From Streptomyces coelicoflavus (GTDB taxonomy: Bacteria; Actinomycetota; Actinomycetes; Streptomycetales; Streptomycetaceae), in assembly GCF_003112555.1 (NCBI RefSeq), contig NZ_BEWB01000015.1, positions 1 through 64,000 of the forward strand: 64,000 nucleotides of DNA, written 5' to 3'. The translations under genes were made by a program, and so were the position numbers. The notes beneath the pieces are model-generated. The model was not told the origin of the DNA, made no database searches, and saw only the letters and a program-made list of their open reading frames with translations. Each line of letters opens with the position of its first letter. Position 1 is the stretch's first letter. Positions 9,149-18,761 of the stretch are shown here, in pieces.

Positions 9149-11190
9149 GGACTACCCCTGCGGGTGCGGGGACGACAACCGCGCCGCCCAGCCCCCGGCG
9201 AAGAACGGGGAGCTTTCCCCGGCGTGTGCGGGGACGACGACCTACACCGCCCCGGTCTACCGCCTCCCCGACGAGCTACCCCGCGGGTGCGGGGACGACG
9301 CGGTGCACCTCCAGGACCTTGGCCAACTCCTCGAGCTACCCCCGCGGGTGCGGGGACGACCTCGCGTCGTTCGTGGGCGACGCGGTGATCCTGGAGCTAC
9401 CCCCGCGGGTGCGGGGACGACTCGACGAAGCCGCCCAGGTTGGACGACTCGCGGGAGCTACCCCCGCGGGTGCGGGGACGACAAGGCCACGTCGAACGGG
9501 CGGGCCGGGGTGCAGGAGCTACCCCCGCGGGTGCGGGGACAACGTCAGGGCGCCGGCCATCTGCTTGGACAGCGCGGAGCTACCCCCGCGGGTGCGGGGA
9601 CGACCCGTCGCCGTGCGCGCCCGGCCCGAAGATCAGGGAGCTACCCCCGCGGGTGCGGGGACGACGCGATCTTCCCCAGTGCCGGGAGCGGCCCGTTGGA
9701 GCTACCCCCGCGGGTGCGGGGACGACCCCGAGACGACCGCGGCGGACATCCAGGTGGCCGAGCTACCCCCGCGGGTGCGGGGACGACCTGGTCGACGCCA
9801 CCGGCAACCCGGTCCTGCAAGAGCTACCCCCGCGGGTGCGGGGACGACCGCAGGAGACCGCCGAAGGTCGACATGCGCTGGGAGCTACCCCCGCGGGTGC
9901 GGGGACGACTCGCTCGGCCATCCATCCGCCCTCCGTCGACGCGAGCTACCCCCGCGGGTGCGGGGACGACGTGACGAACGGGCGGGCCGCGACGACCTGC
10001 TGCGAGCTACCCCCGCGGGTGCGGGGACGACGCGTCGTACTCCTGCGTGCGGACCACGGCCGCGGAGCTACCCCCGCGGGTGCGGGGACGACTAGTCCTC
10101 CACGTACACGCCGGTGTCGAGACCGGAGCTACCCCCGCGGGTGCGGGGACGACGGGCGCCATGGTGTCCGGCGCACTCGAGATCTCGAGCTACCCCCGCG
10201 GGTGCGGGGACGACCACATCCACCAGCACGACAACGCGGGCTGCCGGGAGCTACCCCCGCGGGTGCGGGGACGACGGCCCGTGACCGGTCACGGCGCAGG
10301 CGGCCCCGGAGCTACCCCCGCGGGTGCGGGGACGACTGCGTCCAGTAGGTTTCCAGTAGCTTCGTGAGCGAGCTACCCCCGCGGGTGCGGGGACGACGTC
10401 GCCGAGGTCGTCGAGGCCATGGGAAAAGCCGAGCTACCCCCGCGGGTGCGGGGACGACCAGTCGATCGGCGGCCGGCCCGGGCGTCCGGCCGAGCTACCC
10501 CCGCGGGTGCGGGGACGACCGGATTGCTCTCGGATCACTTCGAAACACCCCGGAGCTACCCCCGCGGGTGCGGGGACGACTATCCGGCCGGACGGGCAAG
10601 GTCGTCGGTGAAGGAGCTACCCCCGCGGGTGCGGGGACGACCGGAACCGGGTCGGGCGGCATGCTCCTCGGCAGGAGCTACCCCCGCGGGTGCGGGGACG
10701 ACGGCACCTGGTCCAGGTGTCGGACCGTGCCCTGGGAGCTACCCCCGCGGGTGCGGGGACGACGGTTGGTCGTGATGCATAGGTGTGGGGGATCTGGAGC
10801 TACCCCCGCGGGTGCGGGGACGACGCGCGACGGCGGGGGTACGGCGGTCCGGGAGGCGAGCTACCCCCGCGGGTGCGGGGACGACATGCCGCCGCCGTCG
10901 TACTCGCCCGCGTCCAGCGAGCTACCCCCGCGGGTGCGGGGACGACTCTTGTGCCAGCGGTCTGCTACATACCCCGCCAGAGCTACCCCCGCGGGTGCGG
11001 GGACGACTGGGCCTCCGACGCCGGCGGTGACCATGCCGCCGAGCTACCCCCGCGGGTGCGGGGACGACAAAGTGCCGTACGTCAGCTCCGGCGGCTCCGG
11101 GGAGCTACCCCCGCGGGTGCGGGGACGACTGTCCGGGAAACCGGTCTCACCCGCGGAACGCGGAGCTACCCCCGCGGGTGCGGGGACGAC
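9149..11190 (-). CRISPR. CRISPR array 1, type I-E, 34 repeats
   Basis: Thirty-four 28-base repeats recur almost exactly every 61 bases, giving 33 spacers of about 33 bases. Read on the minus strand, each repeat begins GTCGTCCCCGCACCC and ends GCGGGGGTAGCTC, forming the CCCCGC/GCGGGG stem and 3' handle typical of type I-E. The three leftmost repeats (ending at 9176, 9238 and 9299) are mutated, which marks the old end. The rightmost repeat, next to the leader at 11191, is intact. Transcription should therefore run leftward, away from cas3. Repeats differ from array 2 by one base in the handle (GTAGCTC versus GTTGCTC). Confidence 0.97.
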
Positions 11191-11242
11191 ACTTTGTGAG
11201 CTGCGGAGATGTGGGCGAGGGTACCTGTTTTCCTTCACATCG
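11191..11242 (-). promoter_or_regulatory. Leader of CRISPR array 1
   Basis: Read on the minus strand, the 52 bases before the first repeat carry two blocks that are also present at the same distances before array 2. These are CGAKGTRAAGGAAAAC at the outer end and CCGCAGSTC followed by AAAGT abutting the repeat. About 33 of 52 positions agree, concentrated in these blocks, so they are likely integration-recognition elements for Cas1-Cas2. The cas3 reading frame starts about 90 bases away in the opposite direction. Confidence 0.8.
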
Positions 11243-11329
11243 TTTGGGCTTCGGAGAGCATTGTCAGTGGCTCCGCTTACAGTGCCGGCACCAACTGGCT
11301 GCGAGCAGCCGAGTCTTCAGGGGGCGGGT

Positions 11330-14260
11330 GTGGAGGATGAGCGGTCGGTCGTCGAGTTGATGCGGTCGATGGGCCTGGCAGACGAGGACGTTGCGCGCGT
11401 GTCGCGGCTGTGGGGGAAGTCGGCTGCACGCAACGACGGCCGAACACACCTGCTGCTGGGACATCTGCTGGACACAGCCGCTGTGGCCGGAGTCATGTGG
11501 GACTGGTACGTGTCGGCCGCGTTCCGACGGCGGTTGGACGAGGTCAGCGGTGGCCGGGGCCGGGTGTGGTTCATGTGGGTGTGTGGGATCCACGACTGTG
11601 GCAAGGCGTGCCCGGCATTCCAGGCCATGGACGCGGCCGAGGCCGCGCCGGTGCTGGCGGCGGGGCTGTCGTTGGGGCGGTTGCCGGGGGGCCGGCAGAA
11701 GCGGTGGCGTCATGACGTCGCTGGAGCCGTGTTGCTCATGCCGCGGCTTGTTGCCGAATGGGGCGGTGAGGAGGCTGCCGGGTGGGTTTGGCCGCTGGTC
11801 GCCGGGCACCACGGGGCCTTCCCCTCGATCGCTGCGCTCAGGCCGCCACGGGGTGCCCAGGGGGAGGGAGCCGCGTGGGAAGAGGTCCAGCGGGGCGTCG
11901 TGGACGTCTTCACGCGCGCGGTCGGGTTCGAGGATCTTGCGGATGTCCGGCCGGTGCAGTCCCTGCGGAAGGCGGAGCAACTGGCGTTGTCGGGTCTGAT
12001 CGTGATGGCGGACTGGATCGCAAGCGACAGCAGCCAGTTCCCGGGCCTGGCGGACGCCGACCAGATCTCCTTCGCCGGTGCACGACACCGTGCGGAGGCG
12101 GCCTGGGAACGGCTGCGTCTCCGCGGCGGCTGGCGGGATCTCCCACTGCCGGAGGACCCCCTGGCCCCACTGACCCACAGGCTGGGCGTGCAGCCGCGGG
12201 CGTCGCAGCGCGAACTGGTGGAGCGGGCGTGGTCGATGCCGTCTCCCGGACTGTTGGTGGTCGAGGCCCCGATGGGCGAGGGCAAGACGAAGGCTGCCCT
12301 CGCGGCCGCCGAGGTCCTTGCGGCGAGATTCGGTCTGGACGGCGTGTTCGTCGCGATGCCGACCCAGGCGACGAGTGACCCGATGTACGAGCAAGTGCTG
12401 AGGTGGGTGCGCACCTTCGACCCGGAACTCGAACCGCAGGTCGCGCTACTGCATGGCCGCCGTCGGTTCAACGCCTGGTGGCGGGCCATCTGGGATGGGA
12501 ACCCGCGCCCGGACGATGACGGCTGTGGGGACGGCGACCACCACAGGGCTGCAGGCATGGCCGACGACGACTTCGGTGCGATCGACGAGGATGCCGATTA
12601 CGACATGGCACCCGCTCAGCCTGCGACGGAGCGAGCCGTCGACCCCGCGACGGACGGTCCGGCGTACTGGTTCCTGGGAGACAAGCGTGGCCTGCTCACC
12701 GCGTTCGCGGTCGGCACGGTCGACCATCTTCTGCACGCGGCCACCCGCACCAAGCACGTCATGCTCCGGTTTGCCGGGCTGGCCGGGAAGGTCGTCGTGG
12801 TGGACGAGGTGCACGCCGCAGATGTCTACATGCGGCAGTTCCTTGTCGAGGCGTTGCGCTGGCTGGGGCAGGCGGGGACACCCGTGGTGTTGCTGTCCGC
12901 GACGCTGCCGCCCGCTCAGCGGCAGCGGTTCGTCGACGCCTATCTCTCCGGCGCGCTCGGCACGGCGGACGTGCGCAAGCCCGTGCCGGCGCCGGCCGGG
13001 TACCCGTGCGTCACGGTGGCCTTCGGCGTCAACGGCCGGGCTGTCACCGAGACGTCCGCAGAGGCAGTGAAGTCCTGGCGGGAGTCGGTGCCCGTACGGC
13101 TGGGCTGGCTGCCGGACACAGACCCCGGCGGGGCGCGGGTCGCCGCGGCCGTACGGGACGCCACCGTTGGTGGAGGGGTTGTTCTTGTGGTGGTCAACCA
13201 GGTCGACCGGGCCCAGGCGATCTACCGCGATCTGCGAGACGGAGGATTCGACGGTGCTCTCCACCTGCTGCACGCCCGGCTGTGTGCTGCCCACCGAGCG
13301 GTTCGGACGGCGGAGTGCCTGCACCTGATGGGGCCGGAGGCAGGTGAGGAACGGCCCGAGCGCATGGTGGTGATCGCCACTCAGCTGGCCGAGCAGTCCT
13401 TCGACGTGGACGCCGACGTGCTGATCACCGACTTGGCCCCCACCGACCTCCTCCTGCAGCGCATCGGTCGGCTGCACCGGCACAGCGGTACCCGGCGTCC
13501 GACTGCACACCAAGCACCAAAGGTGCTGGTCACCGGCGTGGCACAGGGACCGGACGGGGCACCGCAGTTTCTGCCTGCCTCCAAGCACATCTACGGCGAG
13601 TGGTCGCTACTGCGAGCAGTGGCCTTGGTGTCGGAGGCTGCGGGCACTTTTGCCGCCGCGGATGCGGGCAAGGGGGAAGCGGCCGGGTGGAGTATTCCTG
13701 ATGACGTGCCAGGTCTGGTGGCGCGAGCCTACGGGGACACCGGGCTCTGCCCGGCAGGCTGGCACGAGGCCGGCGCGTGGGAGCGGTGTCAGGCGAAGGA
13801 ACGGCAGCGGGAGAACAACGCCGAGCAGTACTTGCTGTGCCGGCGGCGGGAGTGGGCCTTCACCACCTTGGAAGGACTTCACTACGCAGGCAGTCGGGCC
13901 GCCTCCGAGGAGCAGCTGGACGCCGTCGTCCGTGACGGTGACCCGTCGGTCGAAGTGGTCGTCATCCGGCGGGCCTCCGGGGGCTATCGGGCCGTCGACG
14001 GAACCTGGCTTGGTGTGCACGGTGAGGTTGACGACGACGAGGCGACCGACCGTCTGCTGGGTGGTCTCGTCCGCCTGCCCCCAACTCTGACGGATGCCGC
14101 TCAGACCGAGCTGACCCCACTTTCGGGGTGGGCCGACCGGCCCTGGCTCCGTTACCGCAGAGCGCTCGTACTGGATGAGGGCCAGAGCAGGCTGCTGGGT
14201 GCGAACCGAGTGTCCTACGACGACGTGCTCGGGCTGGTCGTCAAGCGGGAGGCGAGATGA
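11330..14260 (+). CDS. cas3: CRISPR-associated nuclease-helicase Cas3 (type I-E)
   Basis: The roughly 976-residue protein has an N-terminal HD nuclease domain (His45 in LLLGHLLDTA, HD pair at 88-89 in GIHDCGK, and the later ADWIASD segment). An SF2 helicase follows, with a Walker A in MGEGKTK (Lys319), a DEVH box at 492-495, LLSATLP and QRIGRLHRH. Cas3 is recruited by Cascade to unwind and degrade targeted DNA. The open frame extends left through the array, so the start is uncertain. GTG 11330 has an AGGGGG-like site; GTG 11267 and ATG 11360 are alternatives. It is separated from cse1 by 335 bases and has its own promoter region shared with the array leader. Confidence 0.95.
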   Translation: MEDERSVVELMRSMGLADEDVARVSRLWGKSAARNDGRTHLLLGHLLDTAAVAGVMWDWYVSAAFRRRLDEVSGGRGRVWFMWVCGIHDCGKACPAFQAMDAAEAAPVLAAGLSLGRLPGGRQKRWRHDVAGAVLLMPRLVAEWGGEEAAGWVWPLVAGHHGAFPSIAALRPPRGAQGEGAAWEEVQRGVVDVFTRAVGFEDLADVRPVQSLRKAEQLALSGLIVMADWIASDSSQFPGLADADQISFAGARHRAEAAWERLRLRGGWRDLPLPEDPLAPLTHRLGVQPRASQRELVERAWSMPSPGLLVVEAPMGEGKTKAALAAAEVLAARFGLDGVFVAMPTQATSDPMYEQVLRWVRTFDPELEPQVALLHGRRRFNAWWRAIWDGNPRPDDDGCGDGDHHRAAGMADDDFGAIDEDADYDMAPAQPATERAVDPATDGPAYWFLGDKRGLLTAFAVGTVDHLLHAATRTKHVMLRFAGLAGKVVVVDEVHAADVYMRQFLVEALRWLGQAGTPVVLLSATLPPAQRQRFVDAYLSGALGTADVRKPVPAPAGYPCVTVAFGVNGRAVTETSAEAVKSWRESVPVRLGWLPDTDPGGARVAAAVRDATVGGGVVLVVVNQVDRAQAIYRDLRDGGFDGALHLLHARLCAAHRAVRTAECLHLMGPEAGEERPERMVVIATQLAEQSFDVDADVLITDLAPTDLLLQRIGRLHRHSGTRRPTAHQAPKVLVTGVAQGPDGAPQFLPASKHIYGEWSLLRAVALVSEAAGTFAAADAGKGEAAGWSIPDDVPGLVARAYGDTGLCPAGWHEAGAWERCQAKERQRENNAEQYLLCRRREWAFTTLEGLHYAGSRAASEEQLDAVVRDGDPSVEVVVIRRASGGYRAVDGTWLGVHGEVDDDEATDRLLGGLVRLPPTLTDAAQTELTPLSGWADRPWLRYRRALVLDEGQSRLLGANRVSYDDVLGLVVKREAR

Positions 14261-14287
14261 ATCGGCCGTGGAGCCGGGCCAGAACCG

Positions 14288-14375
14288 CCTTACCCCGCAC
14301 ATGCGGGGACGGCTTCTCATGCTGACCGAAACACTAAGCGGGAACACCCCCGCTTCCGGGGAGGGCTCCGGCTCC
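14288..14375 (+). repeat. Two CRISPR-repeat-like hairpins between cas3 and cse1
   Basis: A perfect stem, CCCCGCACATGCGGGG (14293-14308), is followed by CGGCTTCTC. A second, weaker stem, CCCCGCTTCCGGGG, starts at 14348 and is followed by AGGGCTC. Both resemble the array repeat core CCCCGCACCCGCGGGG plus handle, and they lie 55 bases apart, close to one repeat-spacer unit. They may be a degenerate mini-array encoding one crRNA-like RNA, or simply terminators of cas3. Confidence 0.5.
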
Positions 14376-14472
14376 ACGACCGTGCGCAGGGTACCTGCTC
14401 GTCGCCGGAGCTACGGCGTCCTGGCCGACCCATGGTGCCACATTCGTCCGTTTCGCTTGAAAACATTAAGCG
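14328..14472 (+). repeat. Near-repeated 13-mer upstream of cse1
   Basis: GAAACACTAAGCG (14328-14340) and AAAACATTAAGCG (14460-14472) agree at 11 of 13 positions and stand out as AT-rich in very GC-rich surroundings. The first lies in the spacer-like segment between the two repeat-like hairpins; the second lies about 125 bases before the cse1 start. They could be operator copies, or a guide and its partial target. Confidence 0.4.
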
Positions 14473-14595
14473 TTGCGTGCCACGCTGTCGGGGACCGAGC
14501 AGGAGTCAACTTCGCAACGTAGCCGTGGCGTTGACCCATCGGTCAGCGCGTCCGGGGGGACGCGGGGGCGCTCAGTACATGGAGGGGGAAGAATC

Positions 14596-16287
14596 ATGGC
14601 CGACGAGGGGGACCTCGTTAACGACGGATGGCTCGGCGCCGTCGGTCGGGATGGCGCACAGCGCCCCGTCGGGCTGTTGCTCACATTGTCCGAAGCGGAC
14701 ACCATCCGGCGTCTCGAACTGCCGGTGCACACGATGCTGCCAGTGGTTCTCAGGCAGCTCTTACTACCCGTGGTGATCGATGCGCTTGGGCTGCCTCGCA
14801 CTCGGCAGGAGTGGAGCGAGCGGTTCCATCGAGGCCACTTCACAAGTGACGAACGGGAGCGCCTCGCGCACTACCTGGGTCCCCGATACGGAGACCGGTT
14901 CCGTCTGTTCGACGCGGAGCGCCCGTTCGCACAGGTCGCTGGCCTCGAGGCGTTGAGCGGAGAGACGAAGACGGCTGCTCAGCTGGTGCCGTCCGTGGCG
15001 TCCGGCAACAACGTGCCCCTGTTCAGCACGCTCAGCGAGGCCGACGAGCTGCTGCTGGCGCCGGGGGACGCCGCGCTGTGGCTGCTGCACACACACTGCT
15101 GGGACACGGCGTCGATCAAGACGGGTGCGGTGGGCGACCCGCAGGCGAACAAGGGAAAGACGACCGGCAATCCGACCGGGCCCCTCGGTCAGATGGGAGT
15201 GGTCGTACCCACCGGACAGACCCTGTACGAGACGCTGCTACTGAACACGCCGATCTGGCCTGACGGACTGGAGCCGGGAGACAGGCCGCAATGGGCTTGG
15301 GACGAGCGCCCGGCCGGTTTGGGCTGCAAGTCGCCGTCCGAGGTCGCCTGGTCCCAGCGTCCGGTGACCGGTCTGCTGGATCTGCTGACCTTTCAGGCCC
15401 GCCGGATCCGTCTGATCACCTGTGAGACGGAACAGGGGTTGCGGGTGCACCGGGCGATCGTCTCGGCCGGCGACCGGTTGACGCAGACGTCCGAGGTGGA
15501 GCCGCACACGGCGTGGCAGTACACCGCCAAGCCGAAGAAGGGGCAGTCTCACCGGCGGCCCCGCCGGCATGCCTCGGGCCGCGCCGCCTGGCAGGGACTG
15601 GGAACGCTCCTGGCGATGGCGCTGCCTGAGCAGAGCGACGGCCCCTACACCTCGCTGTTGCTGCGCCAGATCGGAGACTTGCAGGTCGGCAGGGTGCTGT
15701 CCGAGCAGTATCCACTCGGTGTCGAGACCTCGGGCCTCGAGTACGGCACGCAGTCCGCCGTGGTGGAGAACGCCATCGGCGATGAACTGCCCCTGCCGGT
15801 CATGGCTCTACTCGCCCAGGACGACTGGCTCCGTGTGGCTCTGCTGGAGTGCGTGGCGCAGGCAGACCAGGTCGCCCGTGCCCTGGACGGTCTCAACAAT
15901 GACCTGCGACGTGCCGCCGGTGGCGATCCGCTGCCCCGCGACAAGGGCAGCCGTCCGTCCATGCAGTTCCTGCATACCCTCGACGGGACCATGCGCCGTC
16001 TGCTCACCGGGTTGCGAACCGTCGACGCGGACGACGAGGAGCTCCTGGAGCGAGCCCAGCTCGCGTGGGAACAGTCCGTGCAGATCAACGCCGACCGGGA
16101 GGCGAATCTTCTGCTCGCGGCAGCCCCGCCGAGGGCAGTGGTGGGACGCACGGTGCGCAACGGTGACAAGGAGTTTGTCTACCGCAGCGGCAAAGCCATC
16201 GGTATCTACCGGACCAGGCTCGCCGACATCCTGCCGCGGGCCGCTGAGGAACACCGCGCCAAGCGCGAGGAGACCGCCGCAGTATGA
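14596..16287 (+). CDS. casA: Cascade large subunit Cse1 (CasA, Cas8e)
   Basis: This 563-residue protein has the Cse1 layout: an N-terminal segment (VNDGWLGAVGRDG), the 'PVHTMLPVVLRQLLLPVV' helix, the loop region PLFSTLSEADE, and a C-terminal helical bundle. Cse1 recognises the PAM and recruits Cas3 to the R-loop. The ATG at 14596 is chosen because GGGGGAAG lies just upstream; the open frame continues 41 codons further left without a better site. Its stop overlaps the cse2 start (ATGA). Confidence 0.93.
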   Translation: MADEGDLVNDGWLGAVGRDGAQRPVGLLLTLSEADTIRRLELPVHTMLPVVLRQLLLPVVIDALGLPRTRQEWSERFHRGHFTSDERERLAHYLGPRYGDRFRLFDAERPFAQVAGLEALSGETKTAAQLVPSVASGNNVPLFSTLSEADELLLAPGDAALWLLHTHCWDTASIKTGAVGDPQANKGKTTGNPTGPLGQMGVVVPTGQTLYETLLLNTPIWPDGLEPGDRPQWAWDERPAGLGCKSPSEVAWSQRPVTGLLDLLTFQARRIRLITCETEQGLRVHRAIVSAGDRLTQTSEVEPHTAWQYTAKPKKGQSHRRPRRHASGRAAWQGLGTLLAMALPEQSDGPYTSLLLRQIGDLQVGRVLSEQYPLGVETSGLEYGTQSAVVENAIGDELPLPVMALLAQDDWLRVALLECVAQADQVARALDGLNNDLRRAAGGDPLPRDKGSRPSMQFLHTLDGTMRRLLTGLRTVDADDEELLERAQLAWEQSVQINADREANLLLAAAPPRAVVGRTVRNGDKEFVYRSGKAIGIYRTRLADILPRAAEEHRAKREETAAV

Positions 16288-17465
16288 CGACCACCGGCAA
16301 ATCCTGCAGCTCTCGCCCCACTGCGAACCGGAACCGTCTGTTCTTCTGGGAAGAAGCGGTCGAAGGCTGGCAGTCCGCGCGCAAGGCTGGGCAGCGTCCC
16401 GAATTCTCCGAGTACACCACGCGAAGCCTGCGAGCCTTGCGCGAGGGAGTCGGCCGGGAGGCGGGCACCGTGCCGTCCATGCGGTCCCTCCACCGCGTCC
16501 CCCTGCAGGGCGACGGCTCCGATCGCCTCCCGGAGCGCTACGTCGCAGAGCACCACACACTCGCCTTGTTCGGACTGCACCAGCACACCGCGTCCGAACC
16601 CGTCCATCAGCCGGATATCGGCCTGGGAACCGCCTGTCTGATGTTGCGCCGCGGCGAAGCGCTGACGGAGAGCGCCGTCGAGCGGCGACTGATCGCAGCC
16701 GCGACCGCCCAGGATCTTCACGAGCTGGTGCAACACCTGCGGCGGATCGTGCCGCTCCTGCGCCAGGCGGGCGTCGGCCTGGACTACACGCGCCTGTTCC
16801 ACGAGCTGACCCGGTGGGACGGGGCCGGGAGGGACCGAGTGCTGCGGTCGTGGGGCCTGCAGTACACCGATCCGGGCGCACCAGGACAAGCAGACGCGCG
16901 GAGTACCGGTCAGGCGCACGCGCCGTACTGGGTGACGTTCGACTCCGGCAGCCCGAACGCCGCAGCGGAGCTGGCCGCGCTGCGCTCGGGCACCGGCCGT
17001 GAGCCGGGAACGGTCGCCGCCATGTGGCCGTTCCACCGCACCTACATGGCGTCCGAGTGGCGCAACAAGGGCGCCCTCACCCGGGACCTGGTGGCAGAAC
17101 ACACTGCGCTCACCCTGTTCGCCCGCCATCAACAGACACACGGCGCCCCCATGCACGTTGCGGGCAACAGCCCGGGCACAGCCGCCGGTCAGCTCGCGCG
17201 CAAGGAGACCGTTAGCAACGAGAGCAAGGCCTCCACGGCAGCGCTCGAACGGCGCTTCGGCGTGCTCCTCACCTCCGCCGACGCCGACGAACTCGCCATG
17301 CATCTACGGTCCTTCGTTTCGCTGCTCAACCGGGCCGGCATCGGGCTCGACTACAACCTGCTTCGAACCGCTCTGCGGACCTGGGATGACCCCCGCTGTC
17401 CGGACACCGCCACCGACTTTCGGCAGCGGTGGGACCGCGACTTCCACTTCGCCGCCTCTGCCTGA
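16284..17465 (+). CDS. casB: Tandem Cse2-Cse2 fusion, Cascade small subunit (CasB)
   Basis: Cse2 is normally about 160-230 residues, but this product has 393 and contains two homologous Cse2 domains (about residues 20-200 and 213-390). Paired landmarks are ALREGVGREAGTVPSM / ALRSGTGREPGTVAAM, YVAEHHTLALFGLHQ / LVAEHTALTLFARHQ and QAGVGLDYTRLFHEL / RAGIGLDYNLLRTAL. The reading frame is continuous and the domains have diverged, so this looks like an established fusion and not a recent duplication or assembly error. Cascade contains two Cse2 protomers, so one polypeptide could supply both. It overlaps cse1 by four bases; 117 bases separate it from cas7. Confidence 0.92.
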   Translation: MTTTGKSCSSRPTANRNRLFFWEEAVEGWQSARKAGQRPEFSEYTTRSLRALREGVGREAGTVPSMRSLHRVPLQGDGSDRLPERYVAEHHTLALFGLHQHTASEPVHQPDIGLGTACLMLRRGEALTESAVERRLIAAATAQDLHELVQHLRRIVPLLRQAGVGLDYTRLFHELTRWDGAGRDRVLRSWGLQYTDPGAPGQADARSTGQAHAPYWVTFDSGSPNAAAELAALRSGTGREPGTVAAMWPFHRTYMASEWRNKGALTRDLVAEHTALTLFARHQQTHGAPMHVAGNSPGTAAGQLARKETVSNESKASTAALERRFGVLLTSADADELAMHLRSFVSLLNRAGIGLDYNLLRTALRTWDDPRCPDTATDFRQRWDRDFHFAASA

Positions 17466-17582
17466 CACCACAGTGCGGACGGACCCAGGAGCGGGTCCTG
17501 CCCCAGCGTGCCCGACCAGTACCTCCTCTTCGTTGCGTGCCCTGCTCGAGCGGCGCGCCCCCTGTTTTCAAGGAGTCAAGCC

Positions 17583-18761
17583 ATGAGCCGACCCACTCTT
17601 TTCGTCGAGGTTCACATCCTGCAGAGCCTGCCGCCGTCCAACGTGAACCGCGATGATTCGGGCACCCCCAAGCAGGCCCTCTACGGCGGTGCCCGTCGTG
17701 CCCGCGTCTCCTCCCAGGCGTGGAAGCGGGCCACCCGCACCGAGTACGCCAAGCACATGCCGGAGGCCGACCGGGCCACCCGCACCAAGCGGATCGTCGC
17801 CCTGCTCGCCCAGCGCCTCGCCCGTCCCGTCGACACGGGCGGTGCCGGTCTCACCGGTGAGCAGGCCGACCGTCTGGCCACCGCTCTGCTGGAGCCGCTC
17901 GGCATCGCCAAGTCCGCCAAGAAGGACGACCAGTCCGCCTACCTGCTGTTCTTCGGAAAGAAGCAGCTCGACTCCCTGGTCGAGCTGCTCGACGGCCGAG
18001 CGGCCGAGGTTGCCGCTCTGCCCGACGACGACCTCAAGAACGAAGTGAAGAAGCTCTCCGTCGTCGAGGCTCTGTCCACCGGGCACCCGGCCGAGGTCGC
18101 CCTCTTCGGGCGCATGGTCGCAGACCTGCCCACCCTGAACGTGGATGCCTCCGTCCAGGTCGCTCACGCGCTGTCCACCCATGCTGTGCGCACCGAGTTC
18201 GACTACTACACCGCGGTCGACGACGAAAACACCGATGACCATGGCGCCGGCATGATCGGCACCGTCGAGTTCAACTCCTCCACGCTGTACCGGTACGCCG
18301 TTCTCGGCGTCCACCAGCTGCGTGACAATCTCACCGACGCCGAGGAGACCCGCAGCGCAGCAGTCCGGTTCGTCGACGCGTTCGCCCGGTCCATGCCGAC
18401 CGGGCACCAGAACGCCTTCGCCCACCGCACCCTCCCCCACCTGGTACTGCTGACTCTCCGAACCGACCAGCCGGTGAACCTGGTCTCCGCCTACGAGGAG
18501 CCCGTCACCGGTGTCACCGGCCTGGCCTCGGAATCCGTCGTTCGTCTCGCCGACGAGCTCAAGGCGGTCGGCGGGACGTGGGGCAACGAGCCGCTGCGGA
18601 CTCTGGCCACCTACACGACCGAAGGGGACAAGATCACCGAGGTGTTCGGTCCATCCCTCCCCTTCCCTGCTCTGCTCGACTCCGTCGGCACGCTAGTCGG
18701 AGAATGGCTCGCCGACGGAGAGATCGCCAACGCCGGGGCGGCGAAGGCCGGCACCCGATGA
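17583..18761 (+). CDS. casC: Cascade backbone subunit Cas7e (CasC, Cse4)
   Basis: The 392-residue protein starts with the typical Cas7e strand (FVEVHILQSLPPSNVNRDDSG). It contains the signature GGARRARVSSQAWKRATR, followed by the helical thumb and the YYTAVDDENTDDHGAGMIG region. Six copies coat the crRNA spacer in Cascade. The ATG at 17583 follows AAGGAG at optimal spacing. Its stop overlaps the cas5 start as ATGA. Confidence 0.95.
   Translation: MSRPTLFVEVHILQSLPPSNVNRDDSGTPKQALYGGARRARVSSQAWKRATRTEYAKHMPEADRATRTKRIVALLAQRLARPVDTGGAGLTGEQADRLATALLEPLGIAKSAKKDDQSAYLLFFGKKQLDSLVELLDGRAAEVAALPDDDLKNEVKKLSVVEALSTGHPAEVALFGRMVADLPTLNVDASVQVAHALSTHAVRTEFDYYTAVDDENTDDHGAGMIGTVEFNSSTLYRYAVLGVHQLRDNLTDAEETRSAAVRFVDAFARSMPTGHQNAFAHRTLPHLVLLTLRTDQPVNLVSAYEEPVTGVTGLASESVVRLADELKAVGGTWGNEPLRTLATYTTEGDKITEVFGPSLPFPALLDSVGTLVGEWLADGEIANAGAAKAGTR

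Noticed and set aside
9123..11199. Long open frames with repeated PPRVRGR / SYPRGCGDD / ATPAGAGTT units over array 1
   Set aside because: They are translations of the 61-base CRISPR period in three frames, not proteins; the same applies to the frames over array 2 (21590-23593).
10364..11329. Upstream extension of the cas3 frame to give 1,298 residues
   Set aside because: The extra 320 residues translate CRISPR repeats and the leader; the HD domain begins only after about 11330.
14293..14308. Simple intrinsic terminator for cas3
   Set aside because: The stem is followed by no T-run and resembles the CRISPR repeat core, so it is listed as a repeat-like hairpin, although a terminator role remains possible.
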